In this document: positions 24,709-36,152 of the stretch, piece by piece
Numbering within the stretch: position 1 is the stretch's first letter
How the letters are laid out: each line of letters starts with the position of its first letter
Origin: Cricetomys ansorgei
Taxonomy: Eukaryota; Chordata; Mammalia; Rodentia; Nesomyidae
Direction: 5' to 3'
Assembly (NCBI GenBank): GCA_026225945.1
Contig: JAMJFZ010000107.1
Span: 50,383,001 to 50,447,000 of the forward strand
Length of the DNA stretch: 64,000 nt
The notes under the pieces: model-generated
Seen by the model: the letters and a program-made list of their open reading frames with translations, nothing else
Database searches by the model: none
Told to the model about the DNA's origin: nothing
Program-made: the position numbers and the translations under genes

Positions 24709-24730
24709 CATTGTACTGTGCAGTACAATG
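24709..24730. repeat. Perfect 10-bp inverted repeat
   Basis: CATTGTACTG and its exact reverse complement CAGTACAATG are separated by two bases. Confidence 0.9.
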
Positions 24731-25778
24731 AAAACACCAGCAGGACTCTATGAATGTGAGATGCTGGCTTATCTTTATCTCCCACCAAGGGGCCCCTTGA
24801 GTTGCCTGGTACCACCAAGATTCAATTGTGATGGGAACTAGAATTCCTTAAACAAACTGGGACACAACAGCTTGGAGTACATCCTAATGGACTTTTGGAA
24901 TTCACGAATACATCTGGAAAACCCTAGGGAATCTTGGGGGATCCACCAGCATGTGCTGGAGTTAACAGCCAGTCTTTGATTGGAGGTGTCACAAAAGTAG
25001 AAGTCATTAGCCTTCAGTATTTCTAATTGCTATGAGGTGAGAAAGTCATATACAGGCTACTTCATCTCAAGATAGCAACAACAGCTCCAATCCAGTGATT
25101 TCCACTATTTAGAGTATTATACTGAAGTAAAGATAAAATAGGTGGTGTGGAAAACATCAACTCACAGAGGAATGGAAGCTGAGAGTGTGTGGAATGACAC
25201 TCAGTCATATACCTGATTCCTTTCAAGAGGGGTTCAGAACAGATCCTCCCTAAGACTGATAGAAGATGGTCAAAATAAACCTTCAACATCATGCCCCACT
25301 CTGAGTCCACTCTCATTTCTGAACGGCCAATGAATGGCCAATCTTGCTATTTTAACTGCTTTGCTGACGGTTCTAGAATTTCTTAGTTCAGTTTAAGTTT
25401 TATTGAAGGGAGAATTGCCTGCCATGATTGGAGAGCACAGCTGTTCTCTCTGAGGTCAAATGAGAAAGGCCAGTACATACAATCAGTTCATTCCCCCAGC
25501 CCTAGCAGGATAGAATCGGGTAACAACCTTTTCAGTCTGACATCTGCTTGTCAATAAAATTGTCCCCACCCCATAGCTGTACTTGTTTTGAGGTAGGAGG
25601 AAAAGGAAGGTGGGGAAGATGTGAAATATTTTTGACATTTCTACATTGTCTGGTTGGGTTTTGTTTCTTTCTTAATCTTATTTCATTAATGGATGTTTTT
25701 GCTATTTTGATTTTTTGTAATTAGCATACAAAGTATTTTATTGTGGTATTTTCAAGCAAATTTATTTTGGTTGATCCT
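24731..25778. other. Non-coding intronic stretch, nothing certain
   Basis: Mixed-composition sequence with possible old repeat content. No exon was recognised. Confidence 0.35.
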
Positions 25779-25792
25779 CCCCCCCCCCCCCC
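25779..25792. repeat. Poly-C run (14 C)
   Basis: Uninterrupted C14, followed by a C/T-rich region to about 25925. Confidence 0.95.
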
Positions 25793-26039
25793 GTATCTCT
25801 TCCCACACCTTGAATCACTGCCCAACACCATGTACATGTGTCTTTTTACCCTCCCCCCCTTCCTCCCTGCTTTCTCATCACCACTTCTACCTTCACTTCC
25901 CTTGGTCTCCTTTCTAGTTTTAGGCTCCCCTCACACTTACACATTCACATATACTCGTATATATTTGCATATATACTACAAGGTAGGATCTCCAGATGAT
26001 AGAAAACATGTTTACCTTTTCTTTTTGTTTTTCTGAATT

Positions 26040-26530
26040 TGGGTTGCTTTTCTGAATATAATCCTTTTTACAATCTGTTCAATTTCCTGAAATTTTCATT
26101 TTTCTTTACAGCTTAGTAAATCCATTGTGTCCATTTACCACAATTTAGTTATCACTTCATCTGTTGATGGCTATCCAGACTGGTTCCACTTCCTTGCTGT
26201 TGTGAAACATGCAGCAATAGCATGGGTGCATTATGTGTATCTCTATGGTAAACTGTGAGTTTGGAAAGATGTCCAGGAGTGGTACAGCTGAATCACCTGG
26301 CAATTTTAATTTTAAATATTTAAGAAACCCTCCACAGTGATTTCCATAATGGCTATAGTAGTATCTTCACCTCTATGGAATCACTCTTCCTTTTTCCCAC
26401 AGGCTAACCAAGTTCTGCTGTCAGTTTCCTTGATGATAGCTGTTCTGAATGATGAGAAATGAAATTCAAAGTGGTTTAAATTTCCGTTTTCTTTTGGATA
26501 TGGATGTTATGCACTATTTTGAAAGATTGT
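26040..26530 (-). mobile_element. L1 LINE fragment (ORF2 3' region), antisense
   Basis: 'catctgttgatggctatcca', 'tgcagcaatagcatgggtgc', 'tggtacagctgaatcacctg' and 'gaaaccctccacagtgattt', then 'gctatagtagtatcttcacc', match antisense L1 order. It covers the same part of ORF2 as the 9120 copy. Confidence 0.8.
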
Positions 26531-26534
26531 TTGT

Positions 26535-26707
26535 AATTACATGGGGGAGGGGATGCATACAGGTGCCTACAGAAGCCAGAGGAGGTCAGATCCTCTGGAA
26601 CTGTACTCCCAGGCAGTTGTAAGCTATTTGATGTGACTGCTGAAAACCAAACTCAGGTCCTCTGTAAGAATAATAGTGTTCTTAACCTTTGAGCCATCAC
26701 TTCAGCC
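26535..26707 (-). mobile_element. B3-type SINE, antisense, nested in L1
   Basis: 'acaggtgcctacagaagcca', 'ggtcagatcctctggaactg', 'gaaaaccaaactcaggtcct' and the end 'tgagccatcacttcagcctg' define an antisense B3. L1-like sequence resumes after it (26708-26815), so the SINE landed in the LINE. Confidence 0.88.
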
Positions 26708-26817
26708 TGTTAAACACCATTTAAGATACCTATTAGTCATTGCATTTCTTCTTTTAAAATTGGTGATTCATTTCATCCACTCATTATGAATGCTATTAGA
26801 GTTTAAGGATTTTAAAA

Positions 26818-26930
26818 ACACTGTCTTAATCTGGGTGGGTTCATGCCAGTAATACTGTTACTTATGAGGCTGAGAAGGACGATAGTGAGTTCAAAGGCAG
26901 CCTGGGCTATGTGGAAAAACTGTCTCAAAG
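26818..26930 (+). mobile_element. B1-like SINE, sense, diverged
   Basis: 'ctgggtgggttcatgccagt', 'gaggctgagaaggacgatag' and 'tcaaaggcagcctgggctat', then 'aaactgtctcaaa', give B1 block order. Its A-tail leads into the tetranucleotide array. Confidence 0.75.
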
Positions 26931-26956
26931 ATAGGTAGATAGGTAGATAGGTAGGG

Positions 26957-26997
<41 letters not shown>

Positions 26998-27062
26998 GAT
27001 AGATAGATGATAGATAGATAGATAGATAGATAGATGATAGATAGATAGATGATAGATAGAAA
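26931..27062. repeat. (GATA)n microsatellite
   Basis: About 130 bases of GATA with GGTA variants at the start and periodic GATGATA interruptions, seeded at a SINE tail. The Tyr/Ile/Leu/Ser-rich minus-strand frame across it is a repeat artefact, not a gene. Confidence 0.97.
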
Positions 27063-27063
27063 G

Positions 27064-27346
27064 AAAGATGGTTCTGTAGGTAAAAGTGCTTGCCATGCAA
27101 GCATGAAAACCTGAGTTCAAATCTCTAGAACCCATGTAAACATCTACGACATAGAGTGGATATCTGTAATAACAACATTTATTCAGGCAGCTGGGAAATG
27201 AAGATGGGAAGATTCCCGGAAGTTGGAGCCAGCTGACCTGATGAATATAGCCAGTAAACAATCAGGATACCCTATCCCAAACAATGTGGAAGGGGAATAC
27301 CCATGCCAAGGTTGTCCTCTGACTTCTGCGTGCATATCATGCCCAT

Positions 27347-27349
<3 letters not shown>
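27064..27349 (+). mobile_element. B4-type SINE, sense
   Basis: 'gatggttctgtaggtaaaag', 'tgcttgccatgcaagcatga', 'tcaaatctctagaacccatg' and the late 'gttgtcctctgacttctgcg' show the ID-like head and B4-type 3' part. The CA run follows as its tail. Confidence 0.8.
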
Positions 27350-27391
<42 letters not shown>

Positions 27392-27438
27392 TGTGCACAC
27401 ACATTGTGCACACGCACACACACACGCACACACACACG
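27350..27438. repeat. (CA)n microsatellite, interrupted
   Basis: Long AC run, an 'aaatgtgcacacacattgtg' interruption, then further CA units. Confidence 0.95.
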
Positions 27439-27439
27439 T

Positions 27440-28008
27440 TAACCAATGAACTAAATATATAACCTTATTTTCACTTTAAAAGATATGGTCCATATATGTT
27501 TTTCTCCAGTTTACATTTTAGACATTTTCATAGAACCACAAATTGCTACTCAAATTCAGTTCCTCATAAGGGGTCCCATAACAGATGTTCAAGTTGTCGA
27601 CAGTGCACAGATGCAACAACAGGAACTTATAATGACATGAACACAAATGAGAAGCGAGTTCCACGGCTGGAATTATAAAATCTCATCTTAAACCCCAGTT
27701 TATTTTAGCAATATCTATAATTTGTTATATCATGTAACCTGTCTTGTGTTAGGGATTTTCAGGTAGAATTTTTAACAAGGCTGGTAATTTTGTGTAGCGG
27801 GGGCCACTATTTAATCCAAAATGGAAGGAGAGAACACATTTCTGCACAAGACAACTGCAAGCACTGCATTTCCTGGAGTCCTATAGGAAAGTGATAGGAC
27901 AGCATTAAAAACTGTCTACAATTTAAATATCATTTAATAATGTCACATATTATTAGTTTTGTATACTAAGTATAGCGTATAGTAAAAGAGGAACTGACAC
28001 ACAGAATT
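27440..28008. other. Non-coding intronic stretch, nothing recognised
   Basis: No supported exon or clear repeat family. Confidence 0.4.
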
Positions 28009-28028
28009 GTGTGTGTGTGTGTGTGTGT
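28009..28028. repeat. (TG)n microsatellite, short
   Basis: About ten TG units abutting the next SINE. Confidence 0.88.
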
Positions 28029-28029
28029 A

Positions 28030-28200
28030 CACTTATTTGTGCATGGGAGTGTGTGTGCCCAAGCGAGCATGTGAAGGTCAGAAAACAACTTTCAAGAGTG
28101 AGTTCCCTCCTTCCACTCTGTGGGTTATGAGGATCAAGTTAAAGTCACAGGCGTGGCGAGGAGTCTTTACTTGCTCAACCATTTTGTTGCTTGGCACACA
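28030..28200 (-). mobile_element. B3/B4-type SINE, antisense
   Basis: 'gagcatgtgaaggtcagaaa', 'actttcaagagtgagttccc' and 'tgggttatgaggatcaagtt' follow the same block order as the SINE at 23695. The TG run at 28009 is typical of its tail. Confidence 0.7.
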
Positions 28201-28735
28201 TATTTTAAAAGAAAAGTTGTTTAGTCATCTCAATGATCAAGAAATATGCATCAGTGCGATATACAGTTAATGAGTTCAAGCAAAAAAATGTAATCATCTT
28301 ATAAAAATACCTTTTATTTTGGTTCTTTTTAATGTGGTGGATCTGTTCTGACATTGCTCAACAATAACTTTAAAGAATGTGGAGTTTTAAAGAAGTATTT
28401 TTCTCTGTCCACTAAAATCATTATTGTTTATGAGAAAGAAAAACAGAGCAAAACTTACAGCTTTGTTGAAAAAGAAACTGGCCCAATAGAGTGCTAAAAA
28501 TGTTCCTAAATATGAAATTAGTCAGTGATCATTATGAGAAATTGCTTAGAAATCTACAATTTAAAAGCAAAATGAATTCCACTCACATATTTTGGGTGTG
28601 TAAATAATAATTAAATATGTAGTTCATTAATGCTGGATTTTGAAGAACACATTTTCCAAAGTCCTTTGCTTTTATATTTAAAATCAATTCAAAATTCTCC
28701 CTATCTCTGTATGAGCTTTAAGAAACAAGAAAAAA

Positions 28736-28792
28736 AGGAAGGAAGGAAGGAAGGAAGGAGGGAAGGAAGGAAGGAAGAAAAAAGGAAAAAGA
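28736..28792. repeat. (GGAA)n microsatellite
   Basis: Purine-only GGAA tetranucleotide array with one GGAGG variant, ending in an A-rich segment. Confidence 0.95.
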
Positions 28793-29057
28793 AATGACAT
28801 CTATTTCTAGTGGGTTTCCAAGTGTCATGGGAAAGGCTGGTTTGGAGGGTGTTAGTTGCCTGCATCAAAGGCTCCTCACTTTTCACTTTCAATCTAAGAG
28901 TTTCATTTTGCCAAGACTGAAGGAAACTTGTGCCTGTACATTCTGGTCCTTAATAGCAAACTCCAAGTCACAACTTTGAAACACTTAGGGGTTGTTAACA
29001 AGAATGCCTTTCTCCTTTCCTTCTTTGTTGGCATTGGTCTGGTCACAACATGACCAG

Positions 29058-29261
29058 AAGAAAACTCCTAAGACCAAAAGAAAGGCAGTGAAGGGGGAGC
29101 AGTGTGAACTGCATGGATTTTTTAGGTCAAAAAACAGTCCTCATGCATCTCACCTGTACAAGAAACAGTATTACAGAGTAATTTCTGTAACCCGAGATGC
29201 GAGCCGGCAGATTGTAACAGCTGTTGTAGCAGTGAGAAATGTTAGTGCCCTATGTGCCCGG
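29058..29261 (+). CDS. Candidate internal coding exon C (uncertain)
   Basis: A 204-base segment of 68 codons, open from an AG at 29057 to a strong donor 'gtgagt' at 29262. A pyrimidine tract lies at about 29007-29029, and no other AG falls between the tract and the acceptor. Start and end phases are both 0, matching the phase-0 end of exon B. The predicted peptide starts with a basic run (KKTPKTKRKAVKG), then CELHGFFRSKNSPH, LYKKQYYRVISVTRDASRQI and a Val/Ala-rich end. I do not recognise the protein. Its hydrophobic, basic composition differs from the disordered exon B. It could be the next exon, an alternative exon, a pseudogene piece or a chance frame; the open frame runs on past the donor to a stop at 29387. 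Confidence 0.38.
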
Positions 29262-29849
29262 GTGAGTTTTTTAATCCAGTTCATATTTTCACCCAAGAAG
29301 AATAACAGCTTCCAGTTATTTCCATGCACTGTGGAATGGCAGGCCACCAGGCCACCAGATCACAGCAAACAGAGGCATAATGCATAACTCTGAGCAGAAA
29401 TAATGACCAGTGAGCCATCTTCCCAGTTCTCTCTGTCCCCCTTGCCAACCTGGTTATCCCAAAGTTCTAATATGTCTGCAGCATCTTCCCATGTTTCTCT
29501 ACTCTGATGCTAACAGGTTGATAATTAATTCTACCTTTGGCCTTTGGCATCCTCTGTGCTCACTTCTTCAAGACAGTGGAAGGTATTTGAAGTGTTTAAC
29601 CAGCAATCCCACATGGATATTCAATACCAAGTAGAAAAAGCTTACACAGAGGCGCTTCTCGACTATAGCAGTGGGCAGGGTCCACCACATACCGAATTTC
29701 TAAATGGAGGAATAAAAAAAAAAAAATGAAAACATCTACCAACCATTTCAATATTCTGATGGCCATAAATCTACACATTTCAAACCACACAACAAAACTA
29801 TGAAAGCAGGGAATTGTGTTCTATTTATCCTTACTGTGCCATGAGACCC
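29262..29849. other. Non-coding stretch, nothing recognised
   Basis: Sequence after candidate exon C, with a short A-rich run at 29711-29726. No repeat family was recognised. Confidence 0.4.
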
Positions 29850-29990
29850 TCACGGCATGATGGCAAGTGCCGGTGGTGCCAGCACTGGAGAGAATGAGGC
29901 AGGAGAATTTTGCTGAGGAAAGACTGGGCGGAGTACATGGTGACTTCAAGAGCAGCTTGGAAAACATTTCAAAACTCTATGGAAAGCGGG
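29850..29990 (+). mobile_element. Degenerate B1-like SINE, sense
   Basis: 'cggcatgatggcaagtgccg', 'gagaatgaggcaggagaatt' and 'cttcaagagcagcttggaaa' recall B1 blocks, but with heavy divergence. Confidence 0.55.
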
Positions 29991-29995
29991 GTGGT

Positions 29996-30064
29996 AAAAA
30001 AGAAGAGAAGAGGAGAGAGGAGGGGAGGGGAGAAGAGGGGAGGGGTAAGCATGGGGGTGGGGAG
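29996..30064. repeat. Purine (GGGGA/GAGA) tract
   Basis: About 70 bases of nearly pure purines with G-runs. The Gly/Glu/Arg-rich frames over it are compositional. Confidence 0.88.
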
Positions 30065-30239
30065 GATAAAAGTACAGGGTGTTCATGATATTTATTGAGC
30101 GTTATATATACCGAGTGCTTTGTTTTCGAATCAGTATCCTGTGCTCTGTGGCTGGGTGCTGCCACTGCTGCTCTAGATAGGTCTCTGACTTCTCGCTGTG
30201 TTAGCAAGGTTCTGTAACTCAGAAGATCTACCAGGTTAG

Positions 30240-31470
30240 TGGGGTCTTAGGAGAAATGCACCGATGGCCATAAAATCAACTCTCCCCTCCATCCTACAAT
30301 ACACCTCCCTTTGATGTTCTGTCAATTTATTTTGAAGCCTTCTTCCTTGTACAGAGGTCTTAGTAATTTACTAAACGGGCACTTACTCAATTAGACAAGT
30401 TCTAAAATGCAAAGCCGTACAAACAAATCAGTGTTGTTCATTCTGTGTGCTCTGTGGCACCACAGAATGGCTTTCCTTCTCTACCCTAGCAGGATTTATT
30501 TTTATCTTTTTAAGTATGGGCCTTTGAACCATCCATAGCACAAATTTCATTTAAAGTTCAGACTAAACAAATATGAGAATGTTGGGGAGAGGGGGGATGA
30601 TGAGGAATTTCCATGTGAGTCCTGGAAGTCTCCGGTACAAGAGCTCCCTGCCTTCAGCATGCCCTGTGCACCCCTTTCCTTCTCACCACTCAGGCACAAA
30701 CCCTGGGAGGGGCAATAACCAAAGCGACCAATAAGAGATCCCACCACAGAGCAGAACAGCTACACTTAGCCCTGGCCTGTGGTGCTGCTGGCCTGGGAAA
30801 CTCAATGTTTCTGACCTCTAGTTTTAGCTATAACTTCTTGATACTTTTTAGAGCTTTGTATTTTGGAATAAATTAGAGTTTAAAAAACTGTTCTCTTAAA
30901 TTTTTACTTTCATTTAGTCTTAGAAATTTTAATACATGTAAAGAGTATCTTGATCGTATCCACCTGAAAATTTTGTATTTGATATTTGGAGCATACATCA
31001 AAACTATTCGATCATATTTATAGCTTTTCTGTCTATATGAAATGTGTTATCAGATTTTACTATGGTGGGAAGTTCTACATACATTTCATTTTCACTTTTA
31101 ATATTTCTCATATAGTTATATAGAATAAAAATAGCCAATTTGTCAAAGGAAAGATTTTAGCTAATATCGATAACTAATTTTCCTCACTTATAAGATAATG
31201 TGTTCTCTTAACCCAAAGATAAAGGATCCAGTTATCTGCCATGTATGTGCCTATTTACTCAATCTATGTATAAAATTATACCATATTTTTAATTAGATAC
31301 CTTTTTAATTTTTAAGGTAGCTGAGCTCTAATACCGCTACTGCTGTTAGACCAAATTCATTTTTTTCCAAAAGCTATAGAGTTAATGTATCTATACAGGA
31401 GCCACAGTAGCCAATCATGGGCAAGTGAAGATGAGACTCAGTAAAAATCTTTGGAGTCCCCCCACAGACC
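30240..31470. other. Non-coding stretch, nothing recognised
   Basis: AT-rich, unique-looking DNA without splice-bounded coding frames. Confidence 0.4.
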
Positions 31471-31479
31471 AGGAATTGC

Positions 31480-31925
31480 CTCAAAATGGCTTACTGATAA
31501 GTGCTCTAAGACACAGCCGTGCATGGACAGAAGAAAGGCAGAGTTGAGCAGAGACAGAGCTGAACGGAGCTGGCATGCAGTTTACTGCAGCCTCAGTCAG
31601 TAGAGTCTGCACAGCATTCTGGATCTCGGTTGGGCCTTTATAGTTGGCACCAGCTGAGGCAATAGGGTCGTTGCTGTCCATCCCTGCACCAGTCTATTTT
31701 TGGTCCTTGGCTGCCCCCTAGAAAGCCATGTAACCTTGAATGAGGTAGTCTCTCCAGGTCAAGAACATTTCCCAGCAGGGCAGGCAACTGCAGCTGTTGG
31801 CAGCTGCTACTCCCCAGCAGCAGGGGAATTCAGCCATGGGGGCTGAGGAGGGAATTTCAGAGTATCCAACACTCACACCATGGCTTTTGCCTTCAGGGAC
31901 CTTGTAGGCTGATGTAAACAGCAAG
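31480..31925. other. GC-elevated block of unknown nature
   Basis: Clearly richer in G+C than the flanks, with CAG/CTG clusters such as 'ggcaactgcagctgttggca' and 'gctgctactccccagcagca'. Two minus-strand frames of about 66 codons lie in it but show no convincing splice sites or protein motif. An old LTR or other retroelement remnant is possible. Confidence 0.4.
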
Positions 31926-32924
31926 CTACCTGAACATTCGGTTATGAAAAGATGTTGTAGTCTATAACAAATTCACATTATTGCCAAATTTATTTAGGAA
32001 AACCTTCAGTTAAAACCTCCCAGAGGAACTAGCAATGGAACTATCACCAAGAGTTTCCCAGATAAAGGGAGAGTAGAATTTTATGTAAAAACCATCAACT
32101 ATCCAGCAAAGATCCACACTGTTTGCACAGGGTATCCTAAGTAACCTAATTTGAATAAAATGTGGTGCCTATGGCTCTGATAGGCAGAAAATGTAGCTAG
32201 AGTGACCTTCGGGGCCAATGAAAAAAACTGTCAAAATGGAGAAACAAGACACTACTTTAATGGCAATCTGGGAACGATTTTTCAATGGGAAAACAAGTTG
32301 ATTTCTATTTTAAAGAACTTGCATTCTAGAAGCAGTGAGGGAAAATGGTTTCAGAGTGTGGAGAATGTTGTAGCCAACTAAGGAAAGGACAAGTAGAAGT
32401 CGGTATACAAATTCAGGCCACAGAGCAAGGCCAAGGATGGGAGCAAGGAAGATACAGATCAGCCACATGACTGGATGTGGGGTAGAACTGATAGAGTTTG
32501 AACTTGCATGAGATGTACAGCTTTGGAAACTGAGAAAGCAATATAGTCACTGAGTAAGATGGTAAATAGAGATCAGAGGCAAAAATGAAAAGAAAAAGTA
32601 ACGAGGCTTTCTTTTGTAATCAATTTTGTATAACTAATTCACATACAATGCAATATAGCAATTTTAAGTGTGCATGATTCTAGGAAGGTTAGAATGGAAG
32701 CCAAAGACTAGCAGAAGAAAATTTGTCATCCAATGGCCAGCATGTTTATGTTTTATTGTTTCCCTGGAAATGCAACCTTATGCTAACTGTGATCACAAAG
32801 AAAGTTAATTAACTTCTGTCTGTCACTGTGAGCATGCCGTGTCATCTTATTCACAGCTTACTTAGAATCCCTGAGACTCCCCAGACTCTCACCAAACTCT
32901 CTTAAATAACATAATGTCATAGTT
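31926..32924. other. Non-coding stretch, nothing recognised
   Basis: No supported gene or repeat family. Confidence 0.4.
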
Positions 32925-33225
32925 ATATTTCCCAGTGCTGTGGTAAAACATCCTGGCAAAAACAGCTTAAGGGAGAAAGGGCTTATTTTGGATCAAGGTT
33001 TGAAGTTGGGGCAGCTGGTCTTAGGGCATTCGCAATCCAGAAGCAGGAAGAGAGGAAGGAAGGCATGTTCCCTGTCTCCACTTACACACTCCCAATCTGA
33101 GCCAAGAAATGACTCCACCCAGAGTAGACAGACCTTCCCACTTCAATTAATGCCATCAAGATAATACCCACCAGCTTGCCTAGAGGTCCAACTCTCAGGT
33201 GATTCTAGATTCAGCCAAGTTAACA
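32925..33225 (-). mobile_element. Rodent ~400-bp interspersed repeat, copy 2, antisense
   Basis: 'cccagtgctgtggtaaaaca', 'gggagaaagggcttattttg' and 'ccaggtgattctagattcag'-like 3' blocks ('ctcaggtgattctagattca') correspond in reverse to the copy at 58145. The copy is diverged and lacks part of the middle. Confidence 0.65.
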
Positions 33226-33861
33226 ACACTGAATTTGGAGGGGCAGAAACAATTTGGCAACAGTAAAAGCTTTTTGAATGTACATGAGCCAAAAGCAAAT
33301 TCAAAATTAAATCTGACATGAATCTCTGATACTTTTGACATCACTTGTCTGTGTTGCTTTTCACAATGTCACTGCAGCCTTGATTCTGAACACGCATGTG
33401 CCCTGCAAAGTTTGTTTGCTGAATAAGCCTTCGCACCATTGTGACCAATGGACACTGCTGGCAACACCTTGGTTCAGAATCTAGGCTATTACATGTTACA
33501 CTACAGTGTTCTAACTGCACATAAAGTTGTGTGCTCATACAGAAACACTGTCCGTTAGCTAACAGAGAGCAAGGACTGAAATTTTTCCTTCTGTCACTTC
33601 TCAGAATGTAAGTATCAAATCACCATATGCTTGGGTTGCATTATGTTAGACTGATGTTGAAAATTACTGTTTGAGTTGCTGACTTGAGTTTTATTTCTTA
33701 AAAACAAAAAAAATCTTAACTGAAGCTTGGCTTTGAATTAGAACAGAATTTCTAATAATTTTTAAAATGGGCTTAACCATATTTCTTTAATTTCTGGCTA
33801 AATACTTATGCAAAGCAGTGGATACAGTATTGATGGCTATAAATAAAAATATTAGGATGGG

Positions 33862-34195
33862 AAAATAACTCATTGGGCAAGAGGAGTTACTATGCAAGCT
33901 TTGGGAGCTGAGTTCAGATCCCTAACACCCACGTAAGGAGCTGTTGGGCCTGTAATGCCAACCCTGATGTGGGAAGCTGAGACAAGAGGACTATCCTCTG
34001 CTCAGGTTCACTGGTCACAAGCATAGCTGAAAAGCAAGGGAAGAGACTCCATCTCAAGGGAATAAATTAAAAACAGAATATGACACCTGATACCCTCCTC
34101 TGGCCTCACCATGTACACACATGGTTCACACACCCATGCATACCCACACATGTGCACATATAAACCATACAACACACACACATTCACACTCAGCT
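33862..34195 (+). mobile_element. B4-type SINE, sense, with CA-rich tail
   Basis: 'aaataactcattgggcaaga', 'gctgagttcagatccctaac' and 'gggcctgtaatgccaaccct', then 'ccctcctctggcctcaccat' and an imperfect CA-rich tail (34110-34190), match B4 layout. Confidence 0.8.
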
Positions 34196-34199
34196 CTGC

Positions 34200-35380
34200 A
34201 AAGTTTTGAAGACACTATTTCCTGCAGTATCAAATATTAGAAGAACTAATTCAGCGAGAGCTAATTCTTTTTGTAAAAGCCATCAAAAACATGACCATTT
34301 CAATTAGTATGCAAATTGCTCTCCTCTTTAACAAATGCTAATATTATATGAACATGAAACTATTGCTTTTAAACAACTTTATGATCTATTATCAGTAGAT
34401 GTTTGATTTGTATGCCTATGATATATACCTAGGGCCATATAAAGATGTCTTGGACATAAAATGGCCCAAAGGCAAGAGTTTAAGAAGGCCCACTCTAGTT
34501 TGCCTTTTGCCTTTTATTTTAATATAAATAAATAAATGTTCAGGGCATTCAGTCCTCAACTGGAAATCCCCTTGGCTATGTCGCTAAGCTGGCTGGGTAT
34601 ATTTCTCACTGTCTACATCACTACATGCAACAACATTGCTAAACTTTTACCATTATTCAAGAGGGTTTGGTCTGTCAAGTAACATTGGATTCAGCTTTCT
34701 TGAAGCCTTTAGCATATGCTAACAGTGCCCTTCAAACTGTTTTGCCTTTTACTGTTGTCTTCCTATAGTGCCTCAGCACCCCCATGCTTCCTGGTGACTG
34801 TTTCTCTCACATTTTTTTTCACTTTTGAAGGATTTATTTTGTTGAGGCTCTTACAGAGGTGCTGAATCCCTGGTAATGGAAGTCTGATTTAATTATATGG
34901 CAATGTCACAAATCATTACTCTTAAGTTGGTGGCTTAAATGGACATTATAAATCTATATTTGTCATAGTTTGCGGATTGAAGAATCCGGGAGCAAATTGC
35001 TCATGCAGTTCAAAGTCAGAGTCCCTCAAGAGGTCACAGCCAGGTACCAGATAATCTAGATCAGCCATTTCCTAAATGGCTTACCCAGGTACTTGTAAAT
35101 CTCAACACTTGCATCTCTGTATGAGGCAGCTCAGTGTCCCTCAAGCCTAGCACTGGCCTCCCTAAGAGTAAGCAACCTTAGTAAGACAATCAGGTGCTGT
35201 CAGGCTTTGAAAGTCAAATGACATATTGTCTATTGTGCTTTACTGATCAGGCAAGTCAGTCACAGGAAATATTCATGGGGACCACGCACAAAGAAATGGA
35301 TGTAGCTGTGTGCTAACATGGTTTCATTTACTGACGCTAAAAATTGAATTTCCTATGTCCCCTGTTCTGTTCTGTTCTGT
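34200..35380. other. Non-coding stretch, nothing recognised
   Basis: No supported gene or repeat family. Confidence 0.4.
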
Positions 35381-35382
35381 TT

Positions 35383-35450
35383 GTTTATACTGGAGATTGA
35401 ACACAGACCATCTGCATGCTACCAAGTGCTCTACCCCTGAGCTCTGTCCT
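35383..35450 (-). mobile_element. ID-like SINE fragment, antisense
   Basis: 'ctggagattgaacacagacc' and 'accaagtgctctacccctga' followed by 'gctctgtcct' form the complement of an ID-type tRNA-like head. Confidence 0.75.
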
Positions 35451-35711
35451 AACTCTGATTCTTGACTCTACTATATCCTTGAAGGGGGTAAAAGGACTTC
35501 GCTTTCTAATTCATTTCCTCCAACTACGTTGTCAAGTTCTACAGTTTAATCTATCTCCCTGTTCACTTCCATATTAAACCTGTCATCTACAGGTTTGGGC
35601 ACAACTTTAATTTTACACAGATCTGTGTCCTGAGCTATGATATGAGTGCCAAGAACGCATTACCTCATTACTGCCATCAGTGGTATGACACTTGGCGTGG
35701 AATAATGCTGG

Positions 35712-35760
35712 GTTTTGTTGTTGTTGTTGTTGTTTTGTTTTGTTTTGTTTTTTGTTTTTT
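35712..35760. repeat. (GTT)n/(GTTTT)n simple repeat
   Basis: TTG trinucleotides pass into TTTTG pentanucleotides. Confidence 0.92.
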
Positions 35761-36064
35761 GGCATTCACAAAAACTGTATACAAACAGCAGTAAAAATAA
35801 GTGCAAGCATTTCAAAGATGTATGATGATTTATAATTACAGAAGAGGGAGAAAAAATCAAAGATGTTTCCTTAAAAATCAGTGTCTGAACACACGCTTAT
35901 CAGGCAACACGTCAAAACATTACAACCCTGTTTGTACATTGGCCCTATTACACATGCCAACTGTGAACACAATTTAAAAAAAAAAAAGTACAATGGCTGA
36001 TTTAAAGCATACCATAGCATTACTCCAGAAATAACCATTACTGTCGTTCAACAGTTTGCCTAGA

Positions 36065-36152
36065 CTGATGGACAGAGGCAATACTAGAGATCGAACTCAG
36101 GGCCTTACGCACACAAAGCAAGCCTTCCACCACTGAGCTGCCCCACAGCCCA
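36065..36152 (-). mobile_element. ID-like SINE, antisense
   Basis: 'aatactagagatcgaactca', 'gggccttacgcacacaaagc' and 'aagccttccaccactgagct', then 'gccccacagccc', form the reverse of an ID/B4 head with intact box-B-like sequence. Confidence 0.82.

Noticed and set aside
26812..27261. 149-codon minus-strand frame rich in Tyr, Leu, Ser and Ile
   Set aside because: It is the translation of a (GATA)n array and flanking SINEs, with no protein signature.
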